DNA from: an uncultured Prochlorococcus sp.
Lineage (GTDB): Bacteria; Cyanobacteriota; Cyanobacteriia; PCC-6307; Cyanobiaceae
NCBI GenBank assembly: GCA_902591275.1
Contig: CACJAC010000001.1
Coordinates: 1-64,000 of the forward strand
DNA length: 64,000 nt
Reading direction: 5' to 3'
In this document: positions 42,752 through 53,438 of the stretch, in pieces
Position numbering within the stretch: position 1 is the first letter of the stretch
How the letters are laid out: each line of letters starts with the position of its first letter
The notes under the pieces: model-generated
The model's database searches: none
Told to the model about the DNA's origin: nothing
Seen by the model: the letters and a program-made list of their open reading frames with translations, nothing else
Made by a program: the position numbers and the translations under genes

Positions 42752-43105
42752 ATGCTAGAAGGAAAAGAACTTCTTGAAAAAGCAAAATTATTAAGTAAAA
42801 AATCTGAAGATGAGATAGCAAAAGGATGTGGGTACGTAGGTCCAAGTGGAAGAATCTTAAGAAAAAGTTTTTATAGGGCGCTTATTGAAGCTAAAGGTTA
42901 CAAAATAGGAAATGGTCGTCTGGGGAAAAATGGTAATAGAGCTTCAAGAGGCAGACAGACAGAATTCAAAACTAAAGTTCATGGCAATGGTAACCTATTA
43001 ATTGGTAATGCCTACACCAAAAAATTAGGTCTAGAACCTGGTCAGGAATTTAAAATCGATCTTAAAAAAGAGTCAAAAACAATTTATCTGATTCCATTAA
43101 ATTAA
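42752..43105 (+). CDS. Cyanobacterial AbrB-like transcriptional regulator
   Basis: GYVGPSGRILRKSFYRALIEAKGYKIG; C-terminal AbrB-like region. Confidence 0.8.
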   Translation: MLEGKELLEKAKLLSKKSEDEIAKGCGYVGPSGRILRKSFYRALIEAKGYKIGNGRLGKNGNRASRGRQTEFKTKVHGNGNLLIGNAYTKKLGLEPGQEFKIDLKKESKTIYLIPLN

Positions 43106-43115
43106 AAAATATTTT

Positions 43116-43793
43116 TTACCAACCGTTTTCTTTAAGCCAATCGGAAGAAATATTATTTGAAGATAAATCTTGATTACTATTTTTATTAAATAAAAGTAAT
43201 TTCTCTACATATTTAATTAGTGCATCTGCCTCAAGGTTTACGCTGTCACCGATATTTAATTTATTCAGATTTGTGTTTTGCCAAGTATGAGGAATTATCG
43301 CAATAGTAAATATTTCTCCTTCCTGCTCATATTTTGCAATCGTAAGACTTATACCATTTACACAAATACTCCCTTTATTAACTATATATTTTGAAAAATT
43401 ATTATTTTTCCACTTTATTGATAAGAGCCAAGATTTCTCTAATTTTTCTATATTCTCAACTGTTCCAAGCCCATCAACATGTCCGCTGACTATATGCCCT
43501 CCTAGACGATCAGACACCCTAAGAGCAGGCTCCAAATTAACAATTTGATTCAGGTTCGACTTTACTCCTAAAGTTGTTTTTTTTAATGTCTCCTCACTAA
43601 CATCAACAGTAAATTTATTTTGAAAAATCTCTTTAACTGTCAAACAAATTCCATCAACAGCTATGCTGTCACCGATTGCCATATCAAATAAATTATCTAA
43701 AATTTCAATTTCTAAAATATTTTTTTCTTGTCTTAGTTTTCCAACTGATTGAATTATTCCTGTAAACATAGATTTAAGAAAAATATTTTGCAA
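43116..43793 (-). CDS. ribE: Riboflavin synthase alpha subunit (start probably 43769, MFTGIIQ)
   Basis: MFTGIIQSVGKL, GDSIAVDGICLTV, GGHIVSGHVDGLG. Confidence 0.95.
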   Translation of the reverse strand: MQNIFLKSMFTGIIQSVGKLRQEKNILEIEILDNLFDMAIGDSIAVDGICLTVKEIFQNKFTVDVSEETLKKTTLGVKSNLNQIVNLEPALRVSDRLGGHIVSGHVDGLGTVENIEKLEKSWLLSIKWKNNNFSKYIVNKGSICVNGISLTIAKYEQEGEIFTIAIIPHTWQNTNLNKLNIGDSVNLEADALIKYVEKLLLFNKNSNQDLSSNNISSDWLKENGW

Positions 43794-43879
43794 AATTTTG
43801 TATTTACTTTAATTTACTTTAAAAGATTTTCAACTATAAATAAATTAAAGAGTAAAAAAAAGAAATTGATCATATTTAG

Positions 43880-45022
43880 ATGATTATTAATTCACAAAAA
43901 AGATCATTTGGTAGAGGGGCGAAAGTGAGCTTATTCACTTTAGGGACAATGCGAGCAACTGAAAGTCTTGAAAAAATGTATGGCATAATAAAAAATGCAT
44001 ATTATGTAGGAATTAACCACATAGAAACAGCGCCCTCTTATGGTAATGCTGAATCACTTATTGGAAATTCAATAAAAAAATTAGCAATAGAAGAGAATAT
44101 AAAAGAAAAAAATTGGGTGATTACTTCCAAAGTTTTACCAAAGGGTGATTTTGATTTTTTAAAAAATAATTTTAAAAAGTCTCTTAAAAATTTAAATCGC
44201 GAGAAAATTAATAATCTTGCAATTCACGGACTCAACTTAAAACAACATCTAGATTGGGTTCTTGCTGGAGAGGGTAAGAAATTCATATCTTGGATACTTG
44301 AGAAGGAACTAGTTGATCAAGTTGGTTTTAGTTCTCACGGAAGTTATTCACTAATCAAAGATGCAATTAACTGTGAAGTTTTTACTTTTTGTAGTCTTCA
44401 TTTACATTATTTAGATCAATCTAAGATTGCTTTAGCAGAGGAAGCTATAAAAAAAGGTATGGGAGTTTTAGCAATATCACCTGCTGATAAAGGCGGTAGA
44501 TTGTATTCTCCAAGTGATATTTTGATAGAGGCCTCTAAGCCTTTTCATCCATTAGAATTAGCGTATCGATTTCTGCTGGCAAAAGGCATTACAACTTTAT
44601 CCTTGGGGGCGACAAACAAAAAAGATTTTGAATTTGCGCATAAACTTAGAAATTCATTCGAGAAGCTTACAAAACTTGAAAAAAGTGCCCTGAATAAAAT
44701 TGAGGAAGTTTCTCATGAAAGATTAAACTCAACCAAATGTGAACAATGTAGATCCTGTCTTCCATGCCCAAATGAAGTGCCTATTCCAGAAATACTTCGT
44801 TTAAGAAATATATCTATTGGTTATGGTCAATTAGAATTTTCAAAAGAAAGATACAATTTAATAGGAAAGGCTGGCCACTGGTGGGAAGAAAAAAATTCCT
44901 CATTTTGTCAAGAATGTAATGAATGTGTTCCTAAATGTCCTTGTAAATTAGATATACCAAATTTATTAAAGGAAACTCATAACTTATTAATTGAAAATCC
45001 TACAAAAAGATTATGGGATTAA
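43880..45022 (+). CDS. Aldo/keto reductase with C-terminal [4Fe-4S] ferredoxin-like domain
   Basis: IETAPSYGNAESLIG; CEQCRSCLPCPNEVPIPE and CQECNECVPKCPCKLDIP. Confidence 0.9.
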   Translation: MIINSQKRSFGRGAKVSLFTLGTMRATESLEKMYGIIKNAYYVGINHIETAPSYGNAESLIGNSIKKLAIEENIKEKNWVITSKVLPKGDFDFLKNNFKKSLKNLNREKINNLAIHGLNLKQHLDWVLAGEGKKFISWILEKELVDQVGFSSHGSYSLIKDAINCEVFTFCSLHLHYLDQSKIALAEEAIKKGMGVLAISPADKGGRLYSPSDILIEASKPFHPLELAYRFLLAKGITTLSLGATNKKDFEFAHKLRNSFEKLTKLEKSALNKIEEVSHERLNSTKCEQCRSCLPCPNEVPIPEILRLRNISIGYGQLEFSKERYNLIGKAGHWWEEKNSSFCQECNECVPKCPCKLDIPNLLKETHNLLIENPTKRLWD

Positions 45023-46009
45023 GGACTCATTCCAGATATTTTTGAGATTAATTTTTTGTTCATTTGTTAAGACAGGGAAAGACCAACTATTTTCCCAACA
45101 TTTCTCAGAAGGTCCTGAGATGGGGAGCATTTCAGATTTATATTTACTTTGCAAATAATCACTATTGAATGGAAGATACCAACCCTGGCTTACTAATTTA
45201 TCTACTATTGATTTATTTTCTAAAGATTTAATCCATTTAATTAATATTGCATTATTTATATTTGATCGACTAAGTAGAAAATGCCACATCAAAGGTACGC
45301 CTTGGCTTGGGAAAACTAAAGAAAGCCTAGGATCTATTTTTAAATATTTTGAACAAAGACTATAAGGAACTATTGCGACAATAGCATCAGAATTAATCAG
45401 CCAATTGAGCATATTTTTATCATCAAATAACATTGCTTGGCTTCTGATTTTTTTTAAAGAATTAGATGAATTAATTTTTTGAGCAATTGACAATATTATT
45501 CTGGGACTTTGTGGAAAAATAATTTTCCCATTTAATTTTTTAGAAAGAAGAAAATCCCAAGATGTTCTGGCTGAATTTATTAATTCTTTATTATTCTTGA
45601 TGATAATCGTATAGGGCACTACGCCAATAGGAAATAATTTACTCCTTTGATTTTGATTTAAGCTTCCCAAAAAATCTATCGATCTCTTATCCAAATTTTC
45701 GAACAGCGCATATTCATTTATTTTTTCAAATCCTGAAAAATCTATGCTAGAAATCCATCCATCATTTATTAAAGTAAAGTCAGAATTGAAAATTGTGTTT
45801 CTATTTTTTTGGAGCTGAATATTTTCAAAATTAATTTTTTCCTGCTTCCAATCTCTTGGAATCGTATCTTTAAAAGATTCTGGATAAAAAGAATTTTGTA
45901 ATGCAATTTTTACTTTATTAGGGAGATTACTGCAAGAGTTTAAGAAAAATAAAAGCGAAAGCTTACCACAATTTAAAAATTCTCTTCTGGTTGCAAATTT
46001 TGAGAACAT
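45011..46009 (-). CDS. Extracellular solute-binding lipoprotein (PotD/spermidine-Fe type)
   Basis: RREFLNCGKLSLLFFLNSCSN lipobox-like N-terminus; periplasmic binding protein-like pattern. Confidence 0.65.
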   Translation of the reverse strand: MFSKFATRREFLNCGKLSLLFFLNSCSNLPNKVKIALQNSFYPESFKDTIPRDWKQEKINFENIQLQKNRNTIFNSDFTLINDGWISSIDFSGFEKINEYALFENLDKRSIDFLGSLNQNQRSKLFPIGVVPYTIIIKNNKELINSARTSWDFLLSKKLNGKIIFPQSPRIILSIAQKINSSNSLKKIRSQAMLFDDKNMLNWLINSDAIVAIVPYSLCSKYLKIDPRLSLVFPSQGVPLMWHFLLSRSNINNAILIKWIKSLENKSIVDKLVSQGWYLPFNSDYLQSKYKSEMLPISGPSEKCWENSWSFPVLTNEQKINLKNIWNESLIP

Positions 46010-47167
46010 TCAGCAATCCTTCTCTAAAGAAATTTGACCTAGGCTCTTCATCATTTCCAGATTTAGTTGACACAATGAAACTATTTCTTCATTTTTAAAT
46101 CCATCTAAGAAAGCAAGCAATGATATTCCACCAGCACCTACACCTTCTTTTACATGACCTAATTCATAATCCCTCAATTCTTTGTATTTTGAAGATTTGA
46201 AATTTAAAGGACTTGCTAAACCTAATAATTTGACATCATATTTTTCATTAATTAGATTTACTAAATCATTGAGAGAATTATCTTTCACAAGCCACCCAGT
46301 TGTCGCAATAAAAACATCTTCAATAAATTCATCTTTATTTTTTTCATCTAAAAATTCTAATACAAGTAAAATGACCGCTAACATCTGACTTCCTCCAGAC
46401 AATATTACAGGTTGTTTTGCTAACCTGGCACCAATTAATAGACCCATTGAGAAAGCTTGGAAAGGATCTCCTACCGCCGCGACAACATCAAAAGAGTCGA
46501 AATCAGCCTTGAAATTTGCATTGAAAAGTCCTCTTTTAACTACTTTTCTTCTTAGTTCTCTTGGAGTTTTAAATAAACTACTCCCTACTAAATTAGATAC
46601 CTGCAAACCAAAAGCTTCCATTACTGCCTGAGCAGTTGTGGTGCCCCCTGGTACAGATTCAGAAATTAAAACTGGTTGTTTTAAGGATTTTCCAATTGCA
46701 AGACCTTTTTCATAGAGATTTAAAACTCTCTCTTTAGTCATCGATTTACCAGTAGTAAGACAATTTGATGGGCCCAAATTTCTATCTTCTACAACCAAAT
46801 GATTAAAATAAGGCTTTGCTCCTATTCCCAGAGGAACAATCACAGGATAAATATTTATAAGCTTTAAACAAACATGACTAATTAGAGCCGGAGTTACTCC
46901 TGCATTGAGAAGAGGCAATTTATATTTATGATCTTTTGAAGCACCCTCAAGCAAAAATTCGGCATCTGCGAGTGCAGTTTTTCGCCTTGATTTAGCATTA
47001 ATACCTGCTGCGGAAATGCCTGGTATTTGTGATGTATTAGTACCAGCAATTATGAGAAATATTTTCAAATTTTTAATATTCTTTTTCAGTATTTCTATCT
47101 TATTATGTTGTCTTTTTTTATTGGATTCATTACCAAAAAAATTTATCCCTAATGCAGTACTGTACAT
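46010..47167 (-). CDS. CobT-like nicotinate-nucleotide:DMB phosphoribosyltransferase family (TIGR00303 type)
   Basis: IAGTNTSQIPGISAAG, ESVPGGTTTAQAVMEAFGL, VGAGGISLLAFLDG. Confidence 0.85.
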   Translation of the reverse strand: MYSTALGINFFGNESNKKRQHNKIEILKKNIKNLKIFLIIAGTNTSQIPGISAAGINAKSRRKTALADAEFLLEGASKDHKYKLPLLNAGVTPALISHVCLKLINIYPVIVPLGIGAKPYFNHLVVEDRNLGPSNCLTTGKSMTKERVLNLYEKGLAIGKSLKQPVLISESVPGGTTTAQAVMEAFGLQVSNLVGSSLFKTPRELRRKVVKRGLFNANFKADFDSFDVVAAVGDPFQAFSMGLLIGARLAKQPVILSGGSQMLAVILLVLEFLDEKNKDEFIEDVFIATTGWLVKDNSLNDLVNLINEKYDVKLLGLASPLNFKSSKYKELRDYELGHVKEGVGAGGISLLAFLDGFKNEEIVSLCQLNLEMMKSLGQISLEKDC

Positions 47168-47179
47168 TCTTACTTTATT

Positions 47180-47818
47180 TTAATTATTAAAATCAACTAA
47201 GCTATTTAATAATCTTGGAGGATCTGGGATGGTTAATTTAAATCTAGGAAATAGAGAATAGGCAACTACATGTACAGTTAAAAGATAAACTATTTCTTGG
47301 AAAATTATTAATAAAATTGCACCTAATTGTATACTCAAAATTGAGGGATATAAAGATAAATTAAATAATCCAATGACCTTTTCTATTAGACCATAACTCG
47401 CTCTGGTAATTAACACCCAAAGATTATCTCCAACCAACGTAGATAATGCTATTACTCTTAGTAAGAAGCCAAGGGTTCCAATAACAACTCCCACAGTTAA
47501 ACTAAGTTTCCAACTCTTTTCTTTTAACCAACACCAGCCTAACCAAAAAGCCAAAATCCCGTAAGGAAATAAAAATAAAGTGCCTCTAACTGGCCCCATA
47601 ATTATAAATAAAAGTAGAAATTGTATTAAAAGTCCTTCCAATGCGATTTTAGATCCTCTTCTCAAGTGCAACAAGATCATTGGGAGGGGTAAAATCAACC
47701 TTAATAAAGCTCCCCCAATTGGCAAATAATATAATGCAACCCATAATAAAGACGAAAGAGATGCTAAATAAGAGGTCTCAACAATATTTAATGCTTCAGT
47801 TTTTGTTGTTATTTTCAT
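47180..47818 (-). CDS. DUF2232-like multi-TM protein
   Basis: About 6 TM, LPLPMILLHLRRGSKIALEGLLIQFLLLFIIMGPVRGTLFLFPYGI. Confidence 0.8.
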   Translation of the reverse strand: MKITTKTEALNIVETSYLASLSSLLWVALYYLPIGGALLRLILPLPMILLHLRRGSKIALEGLLIQFLLLFIIMGPVRGTLFLFPYGILAFWLGWCWLKEKSWKLSLTVGVVIGTLGFLLRVIALSTLVGDNLWVLITRASYGLIEKVIGLFNLSLYPSILSIQLGAILLIIFQEIVYLLTVHVVAYSLFPRFKLTIPDPPRLLNSLVDFNN

Positions 47819-47838
47819 TTTTTGTTGAATATTTTTAA

Positions 47839-48423
47839 TTAATTTTTATTCATACTTTTATTTTTTGAATCTAAGATACGTTCAATCTTTTCTATTTCAA
47901 AATTTACCTCAGAATTGCTCAATATGGAACTTAACTCTTCCGTGGGATCTTTTGGATCTACATCTTTTAAGATGAATATTATTTTGTAAGATTGAAGTTC
48001 AATTTTTCTTTTTTTTGAAAGATTCTTAATTTTTTTACTTTTTTTATAATCAAATTTTTTGTTTTCTTTTTCTAAATTTATATCGTTTTTATTTTCTGGA
48101 ATATTTTTTGGCTTTTCTACTTTTTTAATTTTCTTATCATCAAATTTTTTGCTTTCTTTTTCTAAATTTATAAGGTTTTTATTTTCTGGAATATTTTTCG
48201 GCTTTTCTACTTTTTTAATTTTCTTATCATCAAATTTTTTGTTTTCTTTTTCTAAATTTATATCTTTTTTATTTAATAAGTTATTTTGTAAATCTTCATT
48301 TTTGCTTGTTTTTTCTAAATCATTAAAACTACTTTCAAGAAAATTTCCAATCCTCCCTCCAGAGCATGATTGCAAGAAAATTAAAAAAATTAATAAAAAA
48401 AATTCTTTTTTTTTTAAAATCAT
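47839..48423 (-). CDS. Lys/Glu-rich putative lipoprotein with internal tandem repeats
   Basis: FFLLIFLIFLQSCSGG lipobox; 30-aa repeats INLEKENKKFDDKKIKKVEKPKNIPENKN. Confidence 0.8.
   Translation of the reverse strand: MILKKKEFFLLIFLIFLQSCSGGRIGNFLESSFNDLEKTSKNEDLQNNLLNKKDINLEKENKKFDDKKIKKVEKPKNIPENKNLINLEKESKKFDDKKIKKVEKPKNIPENKNDINLEKENKKFDYKKSKKIKNLSKKRKIELQSYKIIFILKDVDPKDPTEELSSILSNSEVNFEIEKIERILDSKNKSMNKN
48051..48270 (-). repeat. 90-bp tandem repeat, two full copies plus one partial
   Basis: Exact 90-bp period at 48051, 48141, 48231; copies 1 and 2 differ at about 4 positions. Confidence 0.95.
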
Positions 48424-48430
48424 ATTTTTT

Positions 48431-51037
48431 CTAACTTTTCTTTTTCCTTGTAGTTTTTTTATTACTAATCTTTGTTTTTTTTAAAATTGCACCTTTTTTA
48501 TCTTTTAGTTTTTCTTCTAAAAGAGATACTGCTTCATCTATGGTAAATTTTTCTATATCAGTATCTTTGGCAATCGAAACATTAGTTTTGCCACATTTTA
48601 AATAGACACCATATCTTCCATTTAATATTTGAATTTTTTCTTTAAATTCTTTCGGTTTTCCAAAGTCTTTAAGTACCTCTTGACCACCTCTACCCATTTT
48701 TGGCATCGCAAGAATTTCTAATGCTCGTTTTATATCAACAGTAAAAACATCATCCTCTTTCTTTAAAGATCTATTTTCAGATTCAGATTCATTTTTAATC
48801 CATTTGATGTAAGGGCCAAATCTTCCTCTATCAGCTTCAACAACTCCTCCTTCAGGATGAACTCCTAACAATCTAGGTAAACTTAAAAGTACAAGCGCCT
48901 CATCTAGAGTTAGATCATCAGTTTTCAACTCTTTGGGTAATGAAGCTCTTCTTGGTTTAGCTTTATCTTGATCATTATTTCCCAATTGTACGTAAGGTCC
49001 ATAAGGGCCAAATCTTAAAAAGACTTTTTCCCCAGTTTTCGGGTCAGTTCCAAGATCTGATGGGCCACTTAAAATTTGATCAACTTGCTTTATATCTAAA
49101 TCTCCAGGAGTAATATCCATTGGAAGATTACCTTTAGCCTGAATTTCATTACCAGATTCATCAATTTTTGTACCCTCTAGCCAAGGTCCGTTAGAGCCTA
49201 TTCTGACTACGCAAGGAAGGTCTTCGAAATCAACTTGTCTATAAGCTTTACCATCAATATCACCCTCTGTTTTCTGAACTTTTACCTCCAAACCATTTTT
49301 ACCTTTATAGAAAGTTTCTAGGTATGGTAGCCACTCAAGATTACCAGAAGATATTTCATCCAATGAAGATTCCATTTTTGCAGTAAAAGTAGTATCAACC
49401 AGATCAGGAAAATGTTCTTCTAATAGAGCAGTAACAGCAAAAGCTGTAAACGTTGGAGCCAAAGTATTGGAAGATATATTCGCATATCCTCTATCAACTA
49501 TGGTCCCAATAATGCTGGCATAGGTAGAAGGTCTCCCAATCCCTTCTTTTTCAAGAACTTTAACTAATGCAGCCTCTGTATATCTTGCAGGAGGTTTAGT
49601 TTCATGAAAAGTAGATTCCTTATTAGTAACTTCAAGACATGTTCCAGTTGTTAAGTTTGGGAGAATAATCTCTTGTTGTTCAAGGGATGAACTTGGGTCA
49701 TCACTTCCCTCGACATAAGCTCTGAAGAATCCTGCGAAATCAATACTTTTCCCGCTCGATTTAAATAATCCATCCCCTACCCTAATTTCAGCATTAATCA
49801 TTGTTAACCTAGCTTCCGCCATTTGACTAGCTACAGTTCTTTTCCAAATTAAATCGTAAAGTGATAAGTCTCTACCAGTTAGATTAGTTTCCTTTGGTGT
49901 TTTAAATACCTCACCTGCAGGCCTGATAGCTTCATGTGCTTCTTGAGCATTTCTTGCAGTTGAATTAAATTGTCTTGGTGAGTTAGATAAATATTCTTTT
50001 CCATACATAGAACTGACACATTCTCTAGCAGCTCTTGTTGCTTGTTCGGAGAGATGAACTGAATCAGTTCTCATATATGTTATGAAACCTCTCTCATATA
50101 GACCTTGTGCACATCTCATAGTTTCTCTTGCAGACAAACGAAGCTTCCTATTTGCTTCTTGTTGTAATGTGCTAGTTGTAAATGGAGGAACTGGCTTACG
50201 AGTGGATGGCTTTTTTTCGATTTTTGAGACTAACCAATCCTCTGAGGAAAAAGTCTTCAATAAATCATTTACTTGTTCTTCTCCAATTATTAAAGATTTG
50301 TTTCCTTCTTTTAATTTACCGGTTTGTTCGTCGAAATCGGAACCGTTAGAAATTCTTTGACCGTTTAAACTGAATAATTTAGTTTCGAAAGTAATATTAT
50401 CTTTTACTAGGGAAGCTTTAATCCCCCAGTAACTAGCTTTTTTAAAGGATCTTCTTTCTCTCTCTCGCCTAACAAGAAGTCTTACAGAAACTGATTGGAC
50501 ACGACCAGCAGATAGTCGGGGGGCTACCTTCTTCCAAAGTAAAGGAGATAATTCATATCCAAAAAGCCTGTCCAAGATTCTTCTTGTTTCTTGAGCCTGA
50601 ACAAGTTCCATATCAATTTCTCTTGTTTGGTCTAAAGCTTTATTAATTGCCTTTTTTGTGATTTCATGAAAAACCATTCTCTTAGTTGGTATTTTAGGCT
50701 TAAGTATTTGCAAGAGATGCCAGCTAATACTCTCTCCCTCTCTATCTTCATCAGTTGCCAGTAATAGCTGGTTCGCACCTTTCAATGCATCTTTTAACTC
50801 TTTAACAACCTTTTTCTTATCTTTTGGAACTATATAAAGTGGTTCAAAATCTTCTGTTGTATTAACTCCTATCCTTGACCATTTTTCCTTTTTAACCGCA
50901 GCAGGTATTTCAGCAGCTCCTTTTGGAAGATCTCTTACATGTCCCATTGAAGCGAGAACTTCATAATTAGGAGGCAAAAACTTTCTTATAGTTTTTGCTT
51001 TGGTGGGACTTTCAACAATAACAAGTGTGTGATCCAA
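48431..51037 (-). CDS. topA: DNA topoisomerase I, Lys-rich C-terminal tail
   Basis: VIVESPTKAKTIRKFLP, ATDEDREGESISWHL, YMRTDSVHLSEQA. Confidence 0.97.
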   Translation of the reverse strand: MDHTLVIVESPTKAKTIRKFLPPNYEVLASMGHVRDLPKGAAEIPAAVKKEKWSRIGVNTTEDFEPLYIVPKDKKKVVKELKDALKGANQLLLATDEDREGESISWHLLQILKPKIPTKRMVFHEITKKAINKALDQTREIDMELVQAQETRRILDRLFGYELSPLLWKKVAPRLSAGRVQSVSVRLLVRRERERRSFKKASYWGIKASLVKDNITFETKLFSLNGQRISNGSDFDEQTGKLKEGNKSLIIGEEQVNDLLKTFSSEDWLVSKIEKKPSTRKPVPPFTTSTLQQEANRKLRLSARETMRCAQGLYERGFITYMRTDSVHLSEQATRAARECVSSMYGKEYLSNSPRQFNSTARNAQEAHEAIRPAGEVFKTPKETNLTGRDLSLYDLIWKRTVASQMAEARLTMINAEIRVGDGLFKSSGKSIDFAGFFRAYVEGSDDPSSSLEQQEIILPNLTTGTCLEVTNKESTFHETKPPARYTEAALVKVLEKEGIGRPSTYASIIGTIVDRGYANISSNTLAPTFTAFAVTALLEEHFPDLVDTTFTAKMESSLDEISSGNLEWLPYLETFYKGKNGLEVKVQKTEGDIDGKAYRQVDFEDLPCVVRIGSNGPWLEGTKIDESGNEIQAKGNLPMDITPGDLDIKQVDQILSGPSDLGTDPKTGEKVFLRFGPYGPYVQLGNNDQDKAKPRRASLPKELKTDDLTLDEALVLLSLPRLLGVHPEGGVVEADRGRFGPYIKWIKNESESENRSLKKEDDVFTVDIKRALEILAMPKMGRGGQEVLKDFGKPKEFKEKIQILNGRYGVYLKCGKTNVSIAKDTDIEKFTIDEAVSLLEEKLKDKKGAILKKTKISNKKTTRKKKS

Positions 51038-51212
51038 GGTTTATTTCAAAAATTGGTGTTTTTGTTCTGTTAGGGCATATTATGATTATTTGAAGCTTTT
51101 TCAAGTATTTTCTACTGAAAATTTCAAAAATCATACCCACAAATTATAATCAAGTTAAGATTAACTCTTAGACCCTTACAATCAAACATCTAATTTAATC
51201 CAATTTAATAAA

Positions 51213-52733
51213 GTGCCCAACGAAATCTTTACAATTAATTTAAATGCTCAAGCCATTATTCCAGAGGCTTTTATTTTATTAGGTATTGTTGGAACACTTC
51301 TTGTAGATTTAGCTGGAGAAAAAACTGCATCAAAATGGGCACCAATAATTTGCTATTTATCAATTGGCAGCTCTCTCGTTAGTTTGGCATTGCAATGGAG
51401 TAATCCTGTAGAAAGCGCATTCCTTGGGTCCTTTAATTCAGATAATTTGGCAATCGCATTTAGAGCAATAATTTCTTTATCAACCTTAATATCTTTACTC
51501 ATAAGTTGGCGGTATACAGAACAAAGTGGTAGCCCAATTGGCGAGTTTGCTGCGATAGTTCTTTCAGCCACCCTTGGAGCAATGCTTTTGTGTGGATCTA
51601 CTGACCTTATTAGTGTATTTATATCTCTGGAAACTTTATCTGTAGCAAGTTACTTACTTTCTGGTTATCTCAAGAGAGATCCAAGAAGTTCAGAAGCGGC
51701 CTTAAAATACCTCCTTGTTGGATCAGCTGCTGCTGCGGTCTATTTGTATGGATCCTCTTTTCTTTATGGATTAAGTGGTTCAACAAACTTAACGACCATA
51801 GGTTTAGAAATTATAAATAAGCCATCCTTTATTACTTCACTAGCTCTTGTATTTGTCTTATCAACAGTTGCCTTTAAAATTGCTGCTGTTCCCTTTCATC
51901 AATGGACTCCTGATGTATATGAGGGTTCACCTACACCTGTAGTAGCTTTTTTATCCGTTGGTTCAAAAACAGCGGGCTTTGCATTTGCAATAAGAATATT
52001 AAGCACAACTTTCTCTTCTTTTGACGAAGAATGGAAACTTTTATTTACCATTTTGGCAATATTGAGCATGGCTCTAGGAAATGTTGTAGCTCTAGCTCAA
52101 ACCTCCATGAAAAGGATGCTAGCTTACAGTTCTATTGGACAAGCAGGATTTGTAATGATTGGAATAGTATCTGGTACACAAGATGGTTTATCAGCTGCTG
52201 TTTTATATTTGGCTGCATATTTATTTATGAATTTGGGTGCATTTTCTTGTGTAATACTTTTCTCACTAAGAACTGGTTCCGACAGAATTCTTGATTACTC
52301 AGGGCTTTACCAAAAAGATCCTCTCATTACATTAGGCTTAAGCCTTTGTCTTCTATCTCTTGGAGGGTTACCTCCAATGTTGGGATTTTTTGGAAAGATA
52401 TACTTGTTCTTTGCAGGTTGGGCAAATCATCAATATCTACTAGTAATTGTTGGATTAGTAACTTCAGTTATATCTATTTATTACTACATTTCAGTGATAA
52501 AAATGATGGTAGTTAAAGAACCACAGGAAGCTTCTGAAATAGTCAAATCATATCCAGAAATTAATTGGGGAATTGTAGGATTACCTCCTTTGAGAATTGC
52601 ACTTTATACTTGCGTGGCTGTAACTGCTCTTGGAGGAATCTTATCTAATCCTCTTTTTAAATTAGCCAATACAGCAGTTTCAGAAACTCCTTTCTTACAA
52701 GATATTATTGCTACAGCAAACAATATTTCCTAG
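51213..52733 (+). CDS. ndhB: NAD(P)H-quinone oxidoreductase subunit 2
   Basis: [40 protein letters not shown] start. Confidence 0.96.
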   Translation: MPNEIFTINLNAQAIIPEAFILLGIVGTLLVDLAGEKTASKWAPIICYLSIGSSLVSLALQWSNPVESAFLGSFNSDNLAIAFRAIISLSTLISLLISWRYTEQSGSPIGEFAAIVLSATLGAMLLCGSTDLISVFISLETLSVASYLLSGYLKRDPRSSEAALKYLLVGSAAAAVYLYGSSFLYGLSGSTNLTTIGLEIINKPSFITSLALVFVLSTVAFKIAAVPFHQWTPDVYEGSPTPVVAFLSVGSKTAGFAFAIRILSTTFSSFDEEWKLLFTILAILSMALGNVVALAQTSMKRMLAYSSIGQAGFVMIGIVSGTQDGLSAAVLYLAAYLFMNLGAFSCVILFSLRTGSDRILDYSGLYQKDPLITLGLSLCLLSLGGLPPMLGFFGKIYLFFAGWANHQYLLVIVGLVTSVISIYYYISVIKMMVVKEPQEASEIVKSYPEINWGIVGLPPLRIALYTCVAVTALGGILSNPLFKLANTAVSETPFLQDIIATANNIS

Positions 52734-52749
52734 AAGAATTCTTCAATAA

Positions 52750-53436
52750 ATGTCTAAGAAAGTTGCAAGTTTAGAAAATATATCTAAAACATATGGGAAA
52801 GAGGATTTAACTGTCAAAGCCTTAGACAGCATAAATTTAGAAATTTATAAAGGTGATTATTTAGCTGTAATGGGGGCAAGTGGCTCAGGTAAAAGTACAG
52901 CTATGAATATTATTGGATGTTTAGATAGACCATCTGAAGGTATTTATAAATTAAATGGTATTCCTGTTGAGAATTTATCTGATGATGAGCTCGCGGAAAT
53001 ACGTAACCAAAAATTAGGCTTCGTTTTTCAACAATTTCATCTTCTTTCAGACGCAACTGCACTTGAAAACGTAACTTTGCCCATGATTTATGCTGGTATT
53101 GAGCCTGAGCAAAGATTAGAGCGAGGCAAGAATGCCTTAAAAAAAGTTGGTCTTTCAGAAAGGATGAATAATCGCCCGAACCAATTATCAGGGGGTCAAC
53201 AACAACGAGTTGCTATTGCGAGGGCTATTATCAATAACCCTGCAATTTTGTTAGCCGACGAACCTACTGGAGCACTAGATTCAAAAACCACTGAAGATGT
53301 ATTAGATCTTTTTGACAAGCTGCATGAATCTGGAATAACTATAGTTTTAGTTACGCATGAAGATGAAGTTGCAAATCGGGCAAAAAAAATAGCAAAATTT
53401 AAGGATGGAAGAATAGTTGAATTAAAAGTTAATTAA
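52750..53436 (+). CDS. ABC transporter ATP-binding protein (MacB/LolD/DevA type)
   Basis: VMGASGSGKSTAMNIIGCLDRP, LSGGQQQRVAIARAIINNPAILLADEPTGALDS. Confidence 0.94.
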   Translation: MSKKVASLENISKTYGKEDLTVKALDSINLEIYKGDYLAVMGASGSGKSTAMNIIGCLDRPSEGIYKLNGIPVENLSDDELAEIRNQKLGFVFQQFHLLSDATALENVTLPMIYAGIEPEQRLERGKNALKKVGLSERMNNRPNQLSGGQQQRVAIARAIINNPAILLADEPTGALDSKTTEDVLDLFDKLHESGITIVLVTHEDEVANRAKKIAKFKDGRIVELKVN

Positions 53437-53438
53437 AT

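Noticed and set aside
48059-48484. 141-aa plus-strand ORF opposite the repeat lipoprotein
   Set aside because: It is the complement of the 90-bp Lys-rich repeats; Phe/Ser/Leu-rich composition is a by-product of the minus-strand gene and it runs into topA.
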